DNA of 64,000 nucleotides from Fructobacillus papyrifericola (lineage in GTDB: Bacteria > Bacillota > Bacilli > Lactobacillales > Lactobacillaceae): the NCBI RefSeq assembly GCF_018437235.1, contig NZ_JAAMFJ010000003.1, positions 1 through 64,000 of the forward strand, read 5' to 3'. Positions 17,965-26,123 of this stretch are shown here, piece by piece (the first letter of the stretch is position 1; each line of letters begins with the position of its first letter). Position numbers and translations under genes: made by a program. A model generated the notes under the pieces. The model was not told the DNA's origin, ran no database searches, and saw nothing but the letters and a program-made list of their open reading frames with translations.

Positions 17965-18987
17965 CTATTCGTCTAACATCTTTGGATCAAAGGCGTCCCG
18001 CAAGCCATCGCCCAAGAGGATGAAGGCCAGGGAAACCAGAACCAAGATGGTAGCTGGAATGAGAATTTGGTATGGGTAATACTGAAGCATCGACTGTGAA
18101 TCGGCAATCAGCGTTCCAAGGGAAGCCGTTGGCGCCTTCACACCCAGGTTAATGGCGGACAAAACGGCTTCGAACATGATGGCTGATGGAATCGTCATCA
18201 TCACTTGCACGATGATTGTACCGGCCATGTTTGGCACCAAGTGCTTAACGGCAATCTTTGGTCCAGAACCGCCAAGGGTCTTGGCAGCCAGAACAAAGTC
18301 ACGTTCCTTCAAGGTCAAAGTTTGGTTTCGCACCTGCCGAGCCATGGAGACCCAGTTTGTCAGGGCGATGGCCAGAATGATGGAACCAATTCCGGAACCA
18401 AAGAGCATGGCCAAGAGGGTCACGACAACCAAAGTCGGGATGGCCGAAATCACTTCGATGATACGCTGCATGAGTGTGTCAACCCAGCCACCAAACCACC
18501 CGGAAATCAATCCGTAGGAAACACCGAAGACCAAGTCAATGGCCGTGGCGGCTAAGGCAACGAAGAGCGAGATACGAAGACCAACCGTCACACGCTTTCC
18601 AAGTGAACGACCCAAGTTATCGGTTCCAAAAAGGAAATTCTGCTTAACGTCGTTCTTTTCATAAACGTCGACTTTATCAGCGGAACCAAGGACCGTTCCC
18701 TTTCCATCCCAGAGTGGAATGGGCAGACCGGACTTTGGTGGCAAGCTCTTATACTTAGCCCCCGCGTTTGTATTAAATTGGTTGGCATCGCTTTGTGAAA
18801 CGACCGCGGTCGAAGCCAAAGCAAAGATGGCCACAGCCGCCAAGAAGTAAAGGGACACAACGGCCAACTTATTCTTCTTCAAGCGGTGCCAAACCGACTG
18901 CCAGAAAGTCAGTGTGGGCTTGTTAATTTTTTCCGTGGCGGCTTCGTTTTTGATGCCGACCAGGGTAAATTCTTGACTTGCTTCCAT
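17965..18987 (-). CDS. oppC: Oligopeptide ABC transporter, permease OppC
   Basis: 340 aa with six predicted membrane segments. A first helix (about residues 41-62) is followed by an extracytoplasmic insert (about 65-140), then the permease core. The coupling loop contains LAAKTLGGSGPKIAVKHLVPN, the EAA-type motif that contacts the ATPases. Ends 10 bases before oppD. Confidence 0.95.
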   Translation of the reverse strand: MEASQEFTLVGIKNEAATEKINKPTLTFWQSVWHRLKKNKLAVVSLYFLAAVAIFALASTAVVSQSDANQFNTNAGAKYKSLPPKSGLPIPLWDGKGTVLGSADKVDVYEKNDVKQNFLFGTDNLGRSLGKRVTVGLRISLFVALAATAIDLVFGVSYGLISGWFGGWVDTLMQRIIEVISAIPTLVVVTLLAMLFGSGIGSIILAIALTNWVSMARQVRNQTLTLKERDFVLAAKTLGGSGPKIAVKHLVPNMAGTIIVQVMMTIPSAIMFEAVLSAINLGVKAPTASLGTLIADSQSMLQYYPYQILIPATILVLVSLAFILLGDGLRDAFDPKMLDE

Positions 18988-18997
18988 GACTTTCCTC

Positions 18998-19915
18998 CTA
19001 GTCTAAGCGGACACGTGGGTCAACAAAGGCCGTCAAAATGTCGGTGATCAAAATCATCACCATCAACATCAGGGCGTAAACAATGGTCGTTCCCATGATA
19101 ACGGGGTAATCCTTTGTCGGAATCGATGACACAAACTGCTGCCCAATTCCAGGGATTGAGAAGATGTTTTCAACCAGGGTTGAACCCGTCAACAGGTTGG
19201 CCGTCATTGGGCCAATCAGGGTCAAGATTGGAATCATCGAGTTACGGTAGGCGTGTTTTTGAATAACCTGACCTTCACCAATTCCCTTTGCCCGGGCTAA
19301 TTGGATGTAGTCGGAATGCAACACTTCAATCATTTCAGACCGAACAAAGCGCGTCGTAATCGCGGCTGGTCCAACAGCCAAAGCAATCGTTGGCAAAACC
19401 GTCTGGGAGAACGAATCACCCCAGCCAGAAACCGGCAGCCAGTTTAATTGGTAGCCGAAGACGAAGAGCAAGACAATGGCCAAAATAAAGGAAGGTGTTG
19501 AAATTCCAAGGGTTGAAACAACTCCCAGGAAGCCATCCAACTTTTGGTTTTGGTGACGGGCCGAAAGGGCACCAAACCAAAGACCAAACAAGACACCAAC
19601 AATCAAGGCCTGGACACCCAGCTGAGCTGAAATTGGCAGACGCTGCCCAATCAGCATCGAAACGGACTGGTTTTGGTACTGGAAAGAAGTTCCCAAATCC
19701 CCGTGCAAGAGGTTAATCAGGTAGTCCCAGTATTGAACGATGACCGGCTTATCCAGCCCGTAGGTGGCGTTCAACTGTTCAATGGCAGAAGCCGTCAGCT
19801 TGGGGTTGTTGTAAGGTGTTCCCGGCAGAATCTGCATCAGGAAGAAGGTGGACGTGACCACGATCCATAGAGTGATAACCAGGATCAATACACGTTTCAA
19901 TATATAGCGGGCCAT
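18998..19915 (-). CDS. oppB: Oligopeptide ABC transporter, permease OppB
   Basis: 305 aa. It starts with the family N-terminus MARYILKRVLILVITLWIVV, giving a first helix, and has the EAA loop near LARAKGIGEGQVIQKHAYRN. I start at the ATG after AAAGGAG; the open frame runs 22 codons further, into an intercistronic hairpin. Followed by oppC after 10 bases. Confidence 0.95.
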   Translation of the reverse strand: MARYILKRVLILVITLWIVVTSTFFLMQILPGTPYNNPKLTASAIEQLNATYGLDKPVIVQYWDYLINLLHGDLGTSFQYQNQSVSMLIGQRLPISAQLGVQALIVGVLFGLWFGALSARHQNQKLDGFLGVVSTLGISTPSFILAIVLLFVFGYQLNWLPVSGWGDSFSQTVLPTIALAVGPAAITTRFVRSEMIEVLHSDYIQLARAKGIGEGQVIQKHAYRNSMIPILTLIGPMTANLLTGSTLVENIFSIPGIGQQFVSSIPTKDYPVIMGTTIVYALMLMVMILITDILTAFVDPRVRLD

Positions 19916-19949
19916 AAGGTCTCTCCTTTTAGTTACGAATATGTACGAA

Positions 19950-19967
19950 AGTCGGCTTTCGCCGACT
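19950..19967 (-). promoter_or_regulatory. Intercistronic hairpin between oppA and oppB
   Basis: AGTCGGC-GAAA-GCCGACT on the minus strand forms a perfect 7-bp stem with a GNRA-type tetraloop. Only TTTCGT follows, so it is probably a weak terminator or an mRNA 3' stabiliser that lets oppA be expressed above oppBCDF. Confidence 0.6.
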
Positions 19968-19981
19968 CTCTTATCTTTCAA

Positions 19982-21622
19982 TTACTTACGGTGTGCGTAA
20001 GTCAAATCAAGTGTTAATCCAACTGGGCTTTCAACAACACCCTTCACGTTTGAACGAACCAGTGAGCTGGCCTTCCATGAGTAAAGTGGATTGATGTTAG
20101 CATCGTCCATCAAGGCCTTTTCAGCGTCCTTGAAGTCGTCTTGACGAGCAGATGCGTTGGTTGCATCCGTCGTGTCTGCCTTCTTTACGGCTGCGAAGTA
20201 AGATTCGTTAGTGAACTTACCGTCGTTGTAGCCGGCATCCTTGCTTGCGAACAGGTCGTAGAAAGTAGAACCGTCTTGGTAATCACCGTTCCAGTTCGTA
20301 ACCACAACATCAAAGTCGCCAGATTGTGAATCCTTCAAACGTTGCTTGAATGGCACAACCTTTTCAGTCACTTCGATGTCAGATCCGAAGGTTGATTCCC
20401 AAGCCTGCTTGATGTAGTCAACCGTGTTCTTTGAGATGACGGAATCGGCATCAGTTTCAAGGCTGATCTTCATCTTGCCTTGGTTCACTTCGGCCAAACC
20501 TTCCTTGAAGAGCTGTTGGGCCTTCTTCTTGTCGTAAGTGTAGCCAGGCTTTACGTAGGCAGCCAAGTCTTCACCAGAAGTCGTCTTCGTCAATCCCTTT
20601 GAAACGAGGGAAACGGCGGCGTCACGAGTTCCACCAGTTGCCTGTGAAGCCAATTCCGTACGGTTCGTTGCCAAGTTCAAGGCTTGACGAATCTTTTGGT
20701 TCTTCAAAAAGGCGTTGTTGGCCTGGTTGTATTCAAGGTAAGTAGCAGCGGCAACGGCCGCTGACTTAACATCCTTGTTGTTCTTGTTAGCTGAGTACAT
20801 TTCAGGTGAGTTCGAGATTGAAACGCGGTCGATCTTACCTTGCTTGTAAAGCTTCAAAGCCGTGTCTGGGTTCTTAACAACTTGCCAGTTAACCGTCTTC
20901 GTCTTCACGTTCTTGGCATCCCAGTAGTTGTCGTTTTTGACCATCTTGAACTTACCGTTGGTTCCGTTCCAACCTTCGAACTTGTAAGCACCAGAGTAGA
21001 TTTGCTTGTCAGCAGTCGTTCCGTACTTGTCGCCTTCTTTGTTCACAACAGATTCTTTTTGTGGAGCGAAGTTCGCAAAGGCCAAGAGGTACTTGAACTG
21101 TGGCATTGCGTGGTCCAACTTGAAGGTAATCGTGTTACCAGAAGCTGAAACGCCCAATTCAGAAACGTCCTTCTTGCCTGCCATAATATCGTCAGCGTTC
21201 AAAACACCGGAAGCCAGGTATGAGTATTGTGAAGCTGTCTTAGGGTTAACCATTCGCTGCCATGAGTAAACAACATCTTTGGCAGTTAACTTTGAACCGT
21301 CTGACCACTTCAAACCTGAACGCAATTCAACTGTATAAGTCAAACCGTCATCGGAAACCTTGTATGACTTTGCCAAGTCAGGCGCTGGTTCACCCTTTGA
21401 GTTCACACGCAACAAGTTTGATTCCGTGTTACCCAAAACCAAGTTTGAATATTGGTCGGTTGCTTTTGACGTATCCAATGTCTGCACATCAGCAGACATC
21501 GCATAGTTCAACGTATTCTTATCGGAGCTGGGGTTACTGCCCCACCATCCGGCTGCTTTGGTTCCACCCGCCACAGCAGCGACAACAACAACGGCTGTTG
21601 TCCACTTCTGCCATTTCTTCAT
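19982..21622 (-). CDS. oppA: Oligopeptide ABC transporter, substrate-binding protein OppA
   Basis: Extracytoplasmic peptide receptor of 546 aa, SBP family 5 (SDGLTYTVELRSGLKWSDG, then TAKDVVYSWQRM). The N-terminus MKKWQKWTTAVVVVAAVAGG is a membrane-spanning signal, but there is no lipobox cysteine; I see no cysteine anywhere in the protein. Most Gram-positive OppA proteins are lipoproteins, so this one is either anchored by an uncleaved helix or released. First gene of oppABCDF, with a near-consensus promoter. Confidence 0.95.
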   Translation of the reverse strand: MKKWQKWTTAVVVVAAVAGGTKAAGWWGSNPSSDKNTLNYAMSADVQTLDTSKATDQYSNLVLGNTESNLLRVNSKGEPAPDLAKSYKVSDDGLTYTVELRSGLKWSDGSKLTAKDVVYSWQRMVNPKTASQYSYLASGVLNADDIMAGKKDVSELGVSASGNTITFKLDHAMPQFKYLLAFANFAPQKESVVNKEGDKYGTTADKQIYSGAYKFEGWNGTNGKFKMVKNDNYWDAKNVKTKTVNWQVVKNPDTALKLYKQGKIDRVSISNSPEMYSANKNNKDVKSAAVAAATYLEYNQANNAFLKNQKIRQALNLATNRTELASQATGGTRDAAVSLVSKGLTKTTSGEDLAAYVKPGYTYDKKKAQQLFKEGLAEVNQGKMKISLETDADSVISKNTVDYIKQAWESTFGSDIEVTEKVVPFKQRLKDSQSGDFDVVVTNWNGDYQDGSTFYDLFASKDAGYNDGKFTNESYFAAVKKADTTDATNASARQDDFKDAEKALMDDANINPLYSWKASSLVRSNVKGVVESPVGLTLDLTYAHRK

Positions 21623-21657
21623 TTTCCTGACCTCCCGGCGTTTTTAATGTTGAATTA

Positions 21658-21686
21658 ATAATATCAGATAAATATTTAACTTTCAA
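21658..21686 (-). promoter_or_regulatory. opp operon promoter
   Basis: Minus strand TTGAAA (21681-21686), a 17-base spacer and TATTAT (21658-21663), in A/T-rich DNA about 36 bases upstream of oppA. Confidence 0.75.
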
Positions 21687-21786
21687 ATAATTTTCTAATA
21701 ATTAACTAATAAAAATTCATTAAGGTCGATAAGAGCAGCTTAACGTCCGCTATCAAAGGGCTTTTTTACCGTTTTATTACAAAATA

Positions 21787-21811
21787 AAAAAGGGGCTTTT
21801 AGCCCCTTTTT
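21787..21811 (-). terminator. MFS transporter gene terminator
   Basis: AAAAAGGGGCT-TTT-AGCCCCTTTTT, a perfect stem directly after the MFS gene stop. Confidence 0.85.
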
Positions 21812-21819
21812 ATCCTTTG

Positions 21820-23088
21820 TTACGCTTTTTGCTCCTTTAAACGGACAAAACGCACGTAAAAAATCAGCACAATCGTATAGGCTGCCATCAGGCCGAAGGA
21901 TAGTTGGACCGACCAAAGATTGGCCACCGACATGAAAATTAATTGCCCGACCGGCAGTGTAAAAGTCGTCGCTGTCGAAATGATGCTCATCGAAAGGGCC
22001 AGGCGTTGGTCCTTGGTATTGTTCACCACCCAGGCCGACAGCTTGGGTTGCACCTGTCCCTGGCAAAAGGCGCAGATAAACATTAGCAAAAAAGTGATGT
22101 AGAAGGGACAAGTGTAGAAAAAGGCCAAAACAACAGCTAGAATGCTCATCATCTGAAGGCTTAGTGCCTCTGCAATCGTCTTCTGTCTCATAAAGGGCAG
22201 AGGCAGCAGGGCACCAAGAATGGCGCCGACGGCAAAAACCGTTTCCATGGTCGCCACCGAAAAACCAAAGTTCACAATTTGCATGCTTGGTCGACGCAGG
22301 AAGGCCAAGACCGACACTTCGCCAATCGCAGCGCCAATAAAGCCCGACAGCGTGTAGATGGACACGTACCAGCCAAGCAACCGAACAGAAAAAACGTCTT
22401 TTAGGGCAGCCAGCAGAGCAACCAAGAACTTTGGTTTGGCTTCCTGATCGCTGACTTTTGCTGACTCAGCAGGATTGCTGGCTGGTAAAGCCTTCTTTAT
22501 CCGAAACAAGAAGAGAGCACTCAAGACAAAGAGGAGGGCGTTCATGATGGCAAAGGATGCGTAGTTATAGGCCAGTAACACAATCACGGTCGACCCAAGG
22601 AACTGGCCGGCCAAAGAAGCGGTCTGCAGCACGCCATTGGCAAAGCCGGTCATCCGTTCTCGGTCATCGTTTCGAATCGACTTTTGTAGAATGGGCATCA
22701 GTAGGGAGGTGCTGTAGTTGCCAATCGAATCCGAAAAGACGTTCACGAAAATGATGAGGGCAAAGAGCAACCAGCTAAAGGGCTGGTTAATGAAGAGCGC
22801 TAGGAAAAAGTAGGCCAGAGCCTGCACAAACTTTAACCGGCGGGCCGAACGGACTTTTTCGGGCTTTTGATCAGCAAAGTAGCCGGTTAGCATTTGATAG
22901 AGGCCGGGGACGAAGTTGGCAATGCCAACAATCGTTAGCGCCCAGCCCTGTTCTGCGTGACTGGGCATCATACCGGCGTAAATGACCATCGTAATGTTGA
23001 AGAGACTAGCCCCCAACGCTTCTGCAACGTTTGAAAACAGTAAAGACCGATAAGTCGGTTTTCTTAAGTAATCCTGGATAATTCCCAT
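21820..23088 (-). CDS. MFS transporter
   Basis: 422 aa with about twelve membrane segments and a cytoplasmic loop near residues 200-220 (KKALPASNPAESAKVSDQE). YQMLTGYFADQKPEK between helices 2 and 3 is the MFS loop motif A region. A TTG two codons upstream touches the SD, so I start at the ATG six bases after AGGGGGG. Substrate unknown; it might export drugs or metabolites. Confidence 0.85.
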   Translation of the reverse strand: MGIIQDYLRKPTYRSLLFSNVAEALGASLFNITMVIYAGMMPSHAEQGWALTIVGIANFVPGLYQMLTGYFADQKPEKVRSARRLKFVQALAYFFLALFINQPFSWLLFALIIFVNVFSDSIGNYSTSLLMPILQKSIRNDDRERMTGFANGVLQTASLAGQFLGSTVIVLLAYNYASFAIMNALLFVLSALFLFRIKKALPASNPAESAKVSDQEAKPKFLVALLAALKDVFSVRLLGWYVSIYTLSGFIGAAIGEVSVLAFLRRPSMQIVNFGFSVATMETVFAVGAILGALLPLPFMRQKTIAEALSLQMMSILAVVLAFFYTCPFYITFLLMFICAFCQGQVQPKLSAWVVNNTKDQRLALSMSIISTATTFTLPVGQLIFMSVANLWSVQLSFGLMAAYTIVLIFYVRFVRLKEQKA

Positions 23089-23158
23089 TTTCAACCCCCC
23101 TCTTCATTTTTCTCTCATTTTAAGAAACATTATACGGGTGCATTAAGAAAAGTCCACA

Positions 23159-23186
23159 AAAAAAGCACACCTGCGTGTGCTTTTTG
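23159..23186 (-). terminator. ABC-F gene terminator
   Basis: AAAAAGCACAC-CTGC-GTGTGCTTTTT, a perfect stem overlapping the downstream edge of the ABC-F gene. Confidence 0.85.
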
Positions 23187-24746
23187 CTATCCTTCCGGAT
23201 TTTCCTTGTAAGACAAAGCGGCGACGTTCAAAGTCTGATCCGCCAAGTCCTTGGTAAAGGAAACTTCGTGGGAAACGATGATGGCGTTTCCTGGGAAGGC
23301 CTTGATGGCCTTGTACAAAGCATTCTTCGTTTCTTCGTCCAAGTGGTTGGTTGGCTCATCTAGAATCAAGAAGTTCGATGGCTTCATTTCCATAATGGCC
23401 AGCTTGACCTTCGTCTGCTCCCCTCCTGAAAGTTGGAAGAGTGGCTTTTGGGCGTTTTCGGAATTGATTCCAGCCCCGGCCAAACGCTGCCGGAGCTCCT
23501 TTGGCAAGATGGTTGGGAAAAGGTCCTGCATGGCCTGCAAAGGCGTTTGCTGGTCATTGTCCCAATCCAGGTCCTGGTCAAAGTAGTTCACGACGGCGGA
23601 TGGGGAGAACTCAACCGTTCCACCCAGCTTTGGAATGTCACCCAGAATTGATTTAATCAAAGTAGACTTACCCGCCCCGTTAAAGCCGGCAAAGACCAGC
23701 TTCTTTTCGGTAGTAATGGAGAAGGATACGGGTTCCAGGATTGGCTGATCGTAGCCAACCGAGAGCTTGGTCACCGTTAAGGCCGCGGCCGATTGCGTGT
23801 TGACGTATGGGAAGTTAAACTTGGCCTTCAGGTTTTCCTGAGGCGGTTCGAGTTTATCCATTCGAGCCAGCATCTTTTCGCGGGAACGGGCCTGCTTGGA
23901 AGTTGAGGCACGGGCCTTGTTTTTGGCAATAAACTTCTCAGCCTTGGCGATTTCTTCCTGCTGCTTTTCGTACTGGCGGATCTGTTGGTCCGTCCGCTCC
24001 GCCTTTTGCCGCATGGCCTTTTGGAAAGAACCACGGTACTTGGTAATCTTCCCAAAGGAAACGTCAGCAATGGCGTTGGTGACTTTGTCCAAGAAGTCAA
24101 AGTCGTGGGAAATGATCATGGCAGCGCCTTCAAAGTTTTGCAAGAAGCCTTCCAGCCATTCAATGTGAGAAACATCGAGGTAGTTGGTTGGCTCATCCAA
24201 AATGATGACGTCATCGTTTTCAAGCAGAAGCTTGGCCAAAATCACCTTGGCACGCTGCCCACCGGACATGTGTTCCAGTTCGCGGTCGCGCCCAATTACT
24301 TCCAGACCAAGCCCGGAGATCACCCGCTCAATTTCGGTATCGACGTCATAGAAGCCGGCGGCATCCAGCTCTTCTTGGATTCGCCCAGCCTTTTCGAGCA
24401 GCTTGTCATCTGCCGTCGCCGCGTACTTTTCGTAGAGCGCCGTCATCTTGTCCTGCTTGTCGTAGAGGTCCTGGTAGGCGGTGTGCAAAAAGTCCACCAG
24501 GGTCATCCCCGCAGGAATTTCGGCGTACTGATCCAGGTAACCAATCTTCAGGTTCTTGGCCCACTCGATTTTTCCGGAAAGGGGCAAGACCTGACCGGTC
24601 AAAATCCTGATCAAGGTTGACTTGCCGGCCCCGTTTTGACCGACAATGCCCATGTGTTCACCGGCCTGGAGTTCCAGTTCCGCGTTTTCGTATAAGGTTT
24701 TTTCTGCGTAGGCCATTGACAGCCCACTTACTTCTAATAATGCCAT
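23187..24746 (-). CDS. ABC-F family ATPase
   Basis: 519 aa with two ABC domains and no membrane part, so it acts on the ribosome rather than as a transporter. Walker A GQNGAGKST and signature MSGGQRAKV in the first half, GFNGAGKST and LSGGEQTKV in the second. The linker (about residues 240-310, with FIAKNKARASTSKQARSREK) is the P-site tRNA interaction motif, similar to YdiF/Uup-like housekeeping members. It lacks the long linkers usual in antibiotic-resistance ABC-F proteins, so a translation factor role is more likely. Confidence 0.92.
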   Translation of the reverse strand: MALLEVSGLSMAYAEKTLYENAELELQAGEHMGIVGQNGAGKSTLIRILTGQVLPLSGKIEWAKNLKIGYLDQYAEIPAGMTLVDFLHTAYQDLYDKQDKMTALYEKYAATADDKLLEKAGRIQEELDAAGFYDVDTEIERVISGLGLEVIGRDRELEHMSGGQRAKVILAKLLLENDDVIILDEPTNYLDVSHIEWLEGFLQNFEGAAMIISHDFDFLDKVTNAIADVSFGKITKYRGSFQKAMRQKAERTDQQIRQYEKQQEEIAKAEKFIAKNKARASTSKQARSREKMLARMDKLEPPQENLKAKFNFPYVNTQSAAALTVTKLSVGYDQPILEPVSFSITTEKKLVFAGFNGAGKSTLIKSILGDIPKLGGTVEFSPSAVVNYFDQDLDWDNDQQTPLQAMQDLFPTILPKELRQRLAGAGINSENAQKPLFQLSGGEQTKVKLAIMEMKPSNFLILDEPTNHLDEETKNALYKAIKAFPGNAIIVSHEVSFTKDLADQTLNVAALSYKENPEG

Positions 24747-24787
24747 AGCCCTAATTCTAGCACATTTTGGCCCATTTCCATAGCAAA

Positions 24788-24809
24788 GCCAAGACGCTTG
24801 GCCTATACT
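24788..24809 (+). promoter_or_regulatory. Promoter with inverted repeat, VOC-like gene
   Basis: GCCAAG-ACG-CTTGGC (24788-24802) is a perfect 6-bp inverted repeat directly upstream of a TATACT -10 (24804-24809). Its position overlapping the promoter suggests an operator for an unknown regulator. Confidence 0.45.
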
Positions 24810-24836
24810 AGAAGAAAGATCCTCGAGGAGTTTTTT

Positions 24837-25169
24837 ATGAAAGTCCGTAAACTAAACCACAAAACCATCCCCGCCACCGATAAAAACCGGGCCTACCGCT
24901 TCTGGCGGGACGTTTTTGACCTGCCCCAAGTAGGCCAACAAGACGAGCGACGACTTGCGGTCGATCACGAAGAATTAACCTTTGTCGAAGGGCCAGTCGA
25001 AAAGGACTTTGAACTCCTGGTTCGCGACCACGAAAGTTCCTTACAGCAGCATTTAAAGAACAACTTCGTGCCCGTTTTGGAGCGCGAGGAGCGCTTTTCC
25101 AACAAGGTCGCCCTGACGGTCGAAGATTCCGAAGGAAACCGGATCGTGATTGAAGGAAACTTGGACTAA
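24837..25169 (+). CDS. VOC-like small protein (glyoxalase fold)
   Basis: 110 aa. The start KLNHKTIPATDKNRAYRFWRDVFDLPQV resembles the first half of a vicinal-oxygen-chelate domain (His, then a helix with RFWRDVFDL), followed by beta strands ending in SEGNRIVIEG. Possibly a dioxygenase- or glyoxalase-like protein; the metal ligands cannot be assigned with certainty. SD GAGGAG lies 6 bases before the ATG. Divergent from the ABC-F gene. Confidence 0.65.
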   Translation: MKVRKLNHKTIPATDKNRAYRFWRDVFDLPQVGQQDERRLAVDHEELTFVEGPVEKDFELLVRDHESSLQQHLKNNFVPVLEREERFSNKVALTVEDSEGNRIVIEGNLD

Positions 25170-25197
25170 TTTTTTTCGATTTTTTTCGCTAAAAACC

Positions 25198-25226
25198 TTG
25201 CCTGGCCCTAGCCGCCATGCTACAAT
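25198..25226 (+). promoter_or_regulatory. tRNA-Lys promoter
   Basis: TTGCCT (25198-25203), 17 bases, TACAAT (25221-25226), about 25 bases before the tRNA. Confidence 0.65.
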
Positions 25227-25250
25227 AATATCTGTTGTTTGAAACAAACT

Positions 25251-25323
25251 GGTTAGTTAGCTCAGTTGGTAGAGCAACGGACTCTTAATCCGTGGGTCCA
25301 GGGTTCGAGCCCCTGACTGACCA
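25251..25323 (+). tRNA. tRNA-Lys (anticodon CTT)
   Basis: A full cloverleaf. The acceptor GGTTAGT/ACTGACC has one G-T pair, the D arm contains AGCTCAGTTGGTAGAGC, the anticodon arm ACGGACTCTTAATCCGT has CTT in the loop (reads AAG), and the T arm contains GGTTCGAGCC. CCA is not encoded. Genes here strongly prefer AAG for lysine, so this is probably a heavily used tRNA. Confidence 0.97.
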
Positions 25324-25330
25324 CTAAATG

Positions 25331-25362
25331 AAAAGACCAACACTACGGTGTTGGTCTTTTTT
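25331..25362. terminator. Terminator after tRNA-Lys
   Basis: AAAAGACCAACAC-TACG-GTGTTGGTCTTTTTT, a perfect stem. It can also terminate the converging minus-strand XRE gene. Confidence 0.9.
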
Positions 25363-25365
25363 CTT

Positions 25366-25976
25366 TTACATTTTCTTTTTTAGCCATTCTGGTACTTGAG
25401 GAAGGAAGTAGGCTGAACTGGTCAAAATTAAGACATGCGTCACCTCACCCAGCCAATGGCCCATGTCAAAGGAACTCTTAATCGAGCCGGCCGTTGTCGT
25501 CAGTCCAATTGATAGGAAATAGAGGAAGGCGGCCAAGATGGCCAACATTGACCACTTGTTTTCATAAAGCACGACCGGTTGTTTAACCGCCAAATAAAGG
25601 GCGATCACTGCAGCCACAAGGACGAGGTTCAGTATCCCGGTCACCTTTGGTAAGAAGTTTAGGTAGTGGTTCAAGATAAGGACCGTTAAAGTCAATCCGT
25701 TGATAACATAGGCCAGGGCGTAGACTTTGTCCTGACGGTCTTCCTTGCGATCGGCCTCTTCAATCTTGTTGCGCATTTGCTGGTCCTCCTTGATTAGTTC
25801 GTCCAGTGAAATCCCATAGGAATCACTAATCGTCACCACGTCTTGAAGACTGGGTAGGCTTTTGCCCTGTTCCCAGTTGGAAACCGTTTGCCGCGTCAGG
25901 TGAAGAGCTTGCCCCAGGTCTTCCTGCGTTAAGCCCTGTTGCTTTCGGATTTCTTTAATTTTTCAGCAATTTGCAT
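25366..25976 (-). pseudogene. Frameshifted XRE regulator with membrane domain
   Basis: The intact C-terminal part (about 157 aa, reading VTISDSYGISLDELIKED then four hydrophobic segments) is preceded in the same frame by a full helix-turn-helix (LTQEDLGQALHLTRQTVSNW). The natural ATG (25974-25976, with an AAGGAGGA SD upstream) opens MQIAEKLK and then runs out of frame to a stop after 15 codons. Adding one A in the run at about 25954-25956 restores a continuous XRE protein of about 203 aa. It may be a real loss, a sequencing error, or slippage on the A run. Confidence 0.75.
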
Positions 25977-26073
25977 GTGATTCGTCCTCCTTGGCTTTTA
26001 CCATAGCAAGATTTCAGGCTTTTTAGTAGCAAAGAATCTTAACATTGCCCCTCCTTGCCCTTTTTACAAAGAA

Positions 26074-26110
26074 AAAACAGCCCCCGTTCATATGAACGAA
26101 GCGCTGCTTT
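26074..26110 (-). terminator. Terminator after the cell-wall hydrolase gene
   Basis: AAAACAGC and GCTGCTTTT pair around an inner CGTTCA/TGAACG stem, just past the stop. Confidence 0.7.
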
Positions 26111-26123
26111 TGACTTTGTTTGA

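Noticed and set aside
21740-22111. 123-codon minus-strand frame overlapping the MFS gene end
   Set aside because: It overlaps the MFS coding region in another frame and runs through its terminator.
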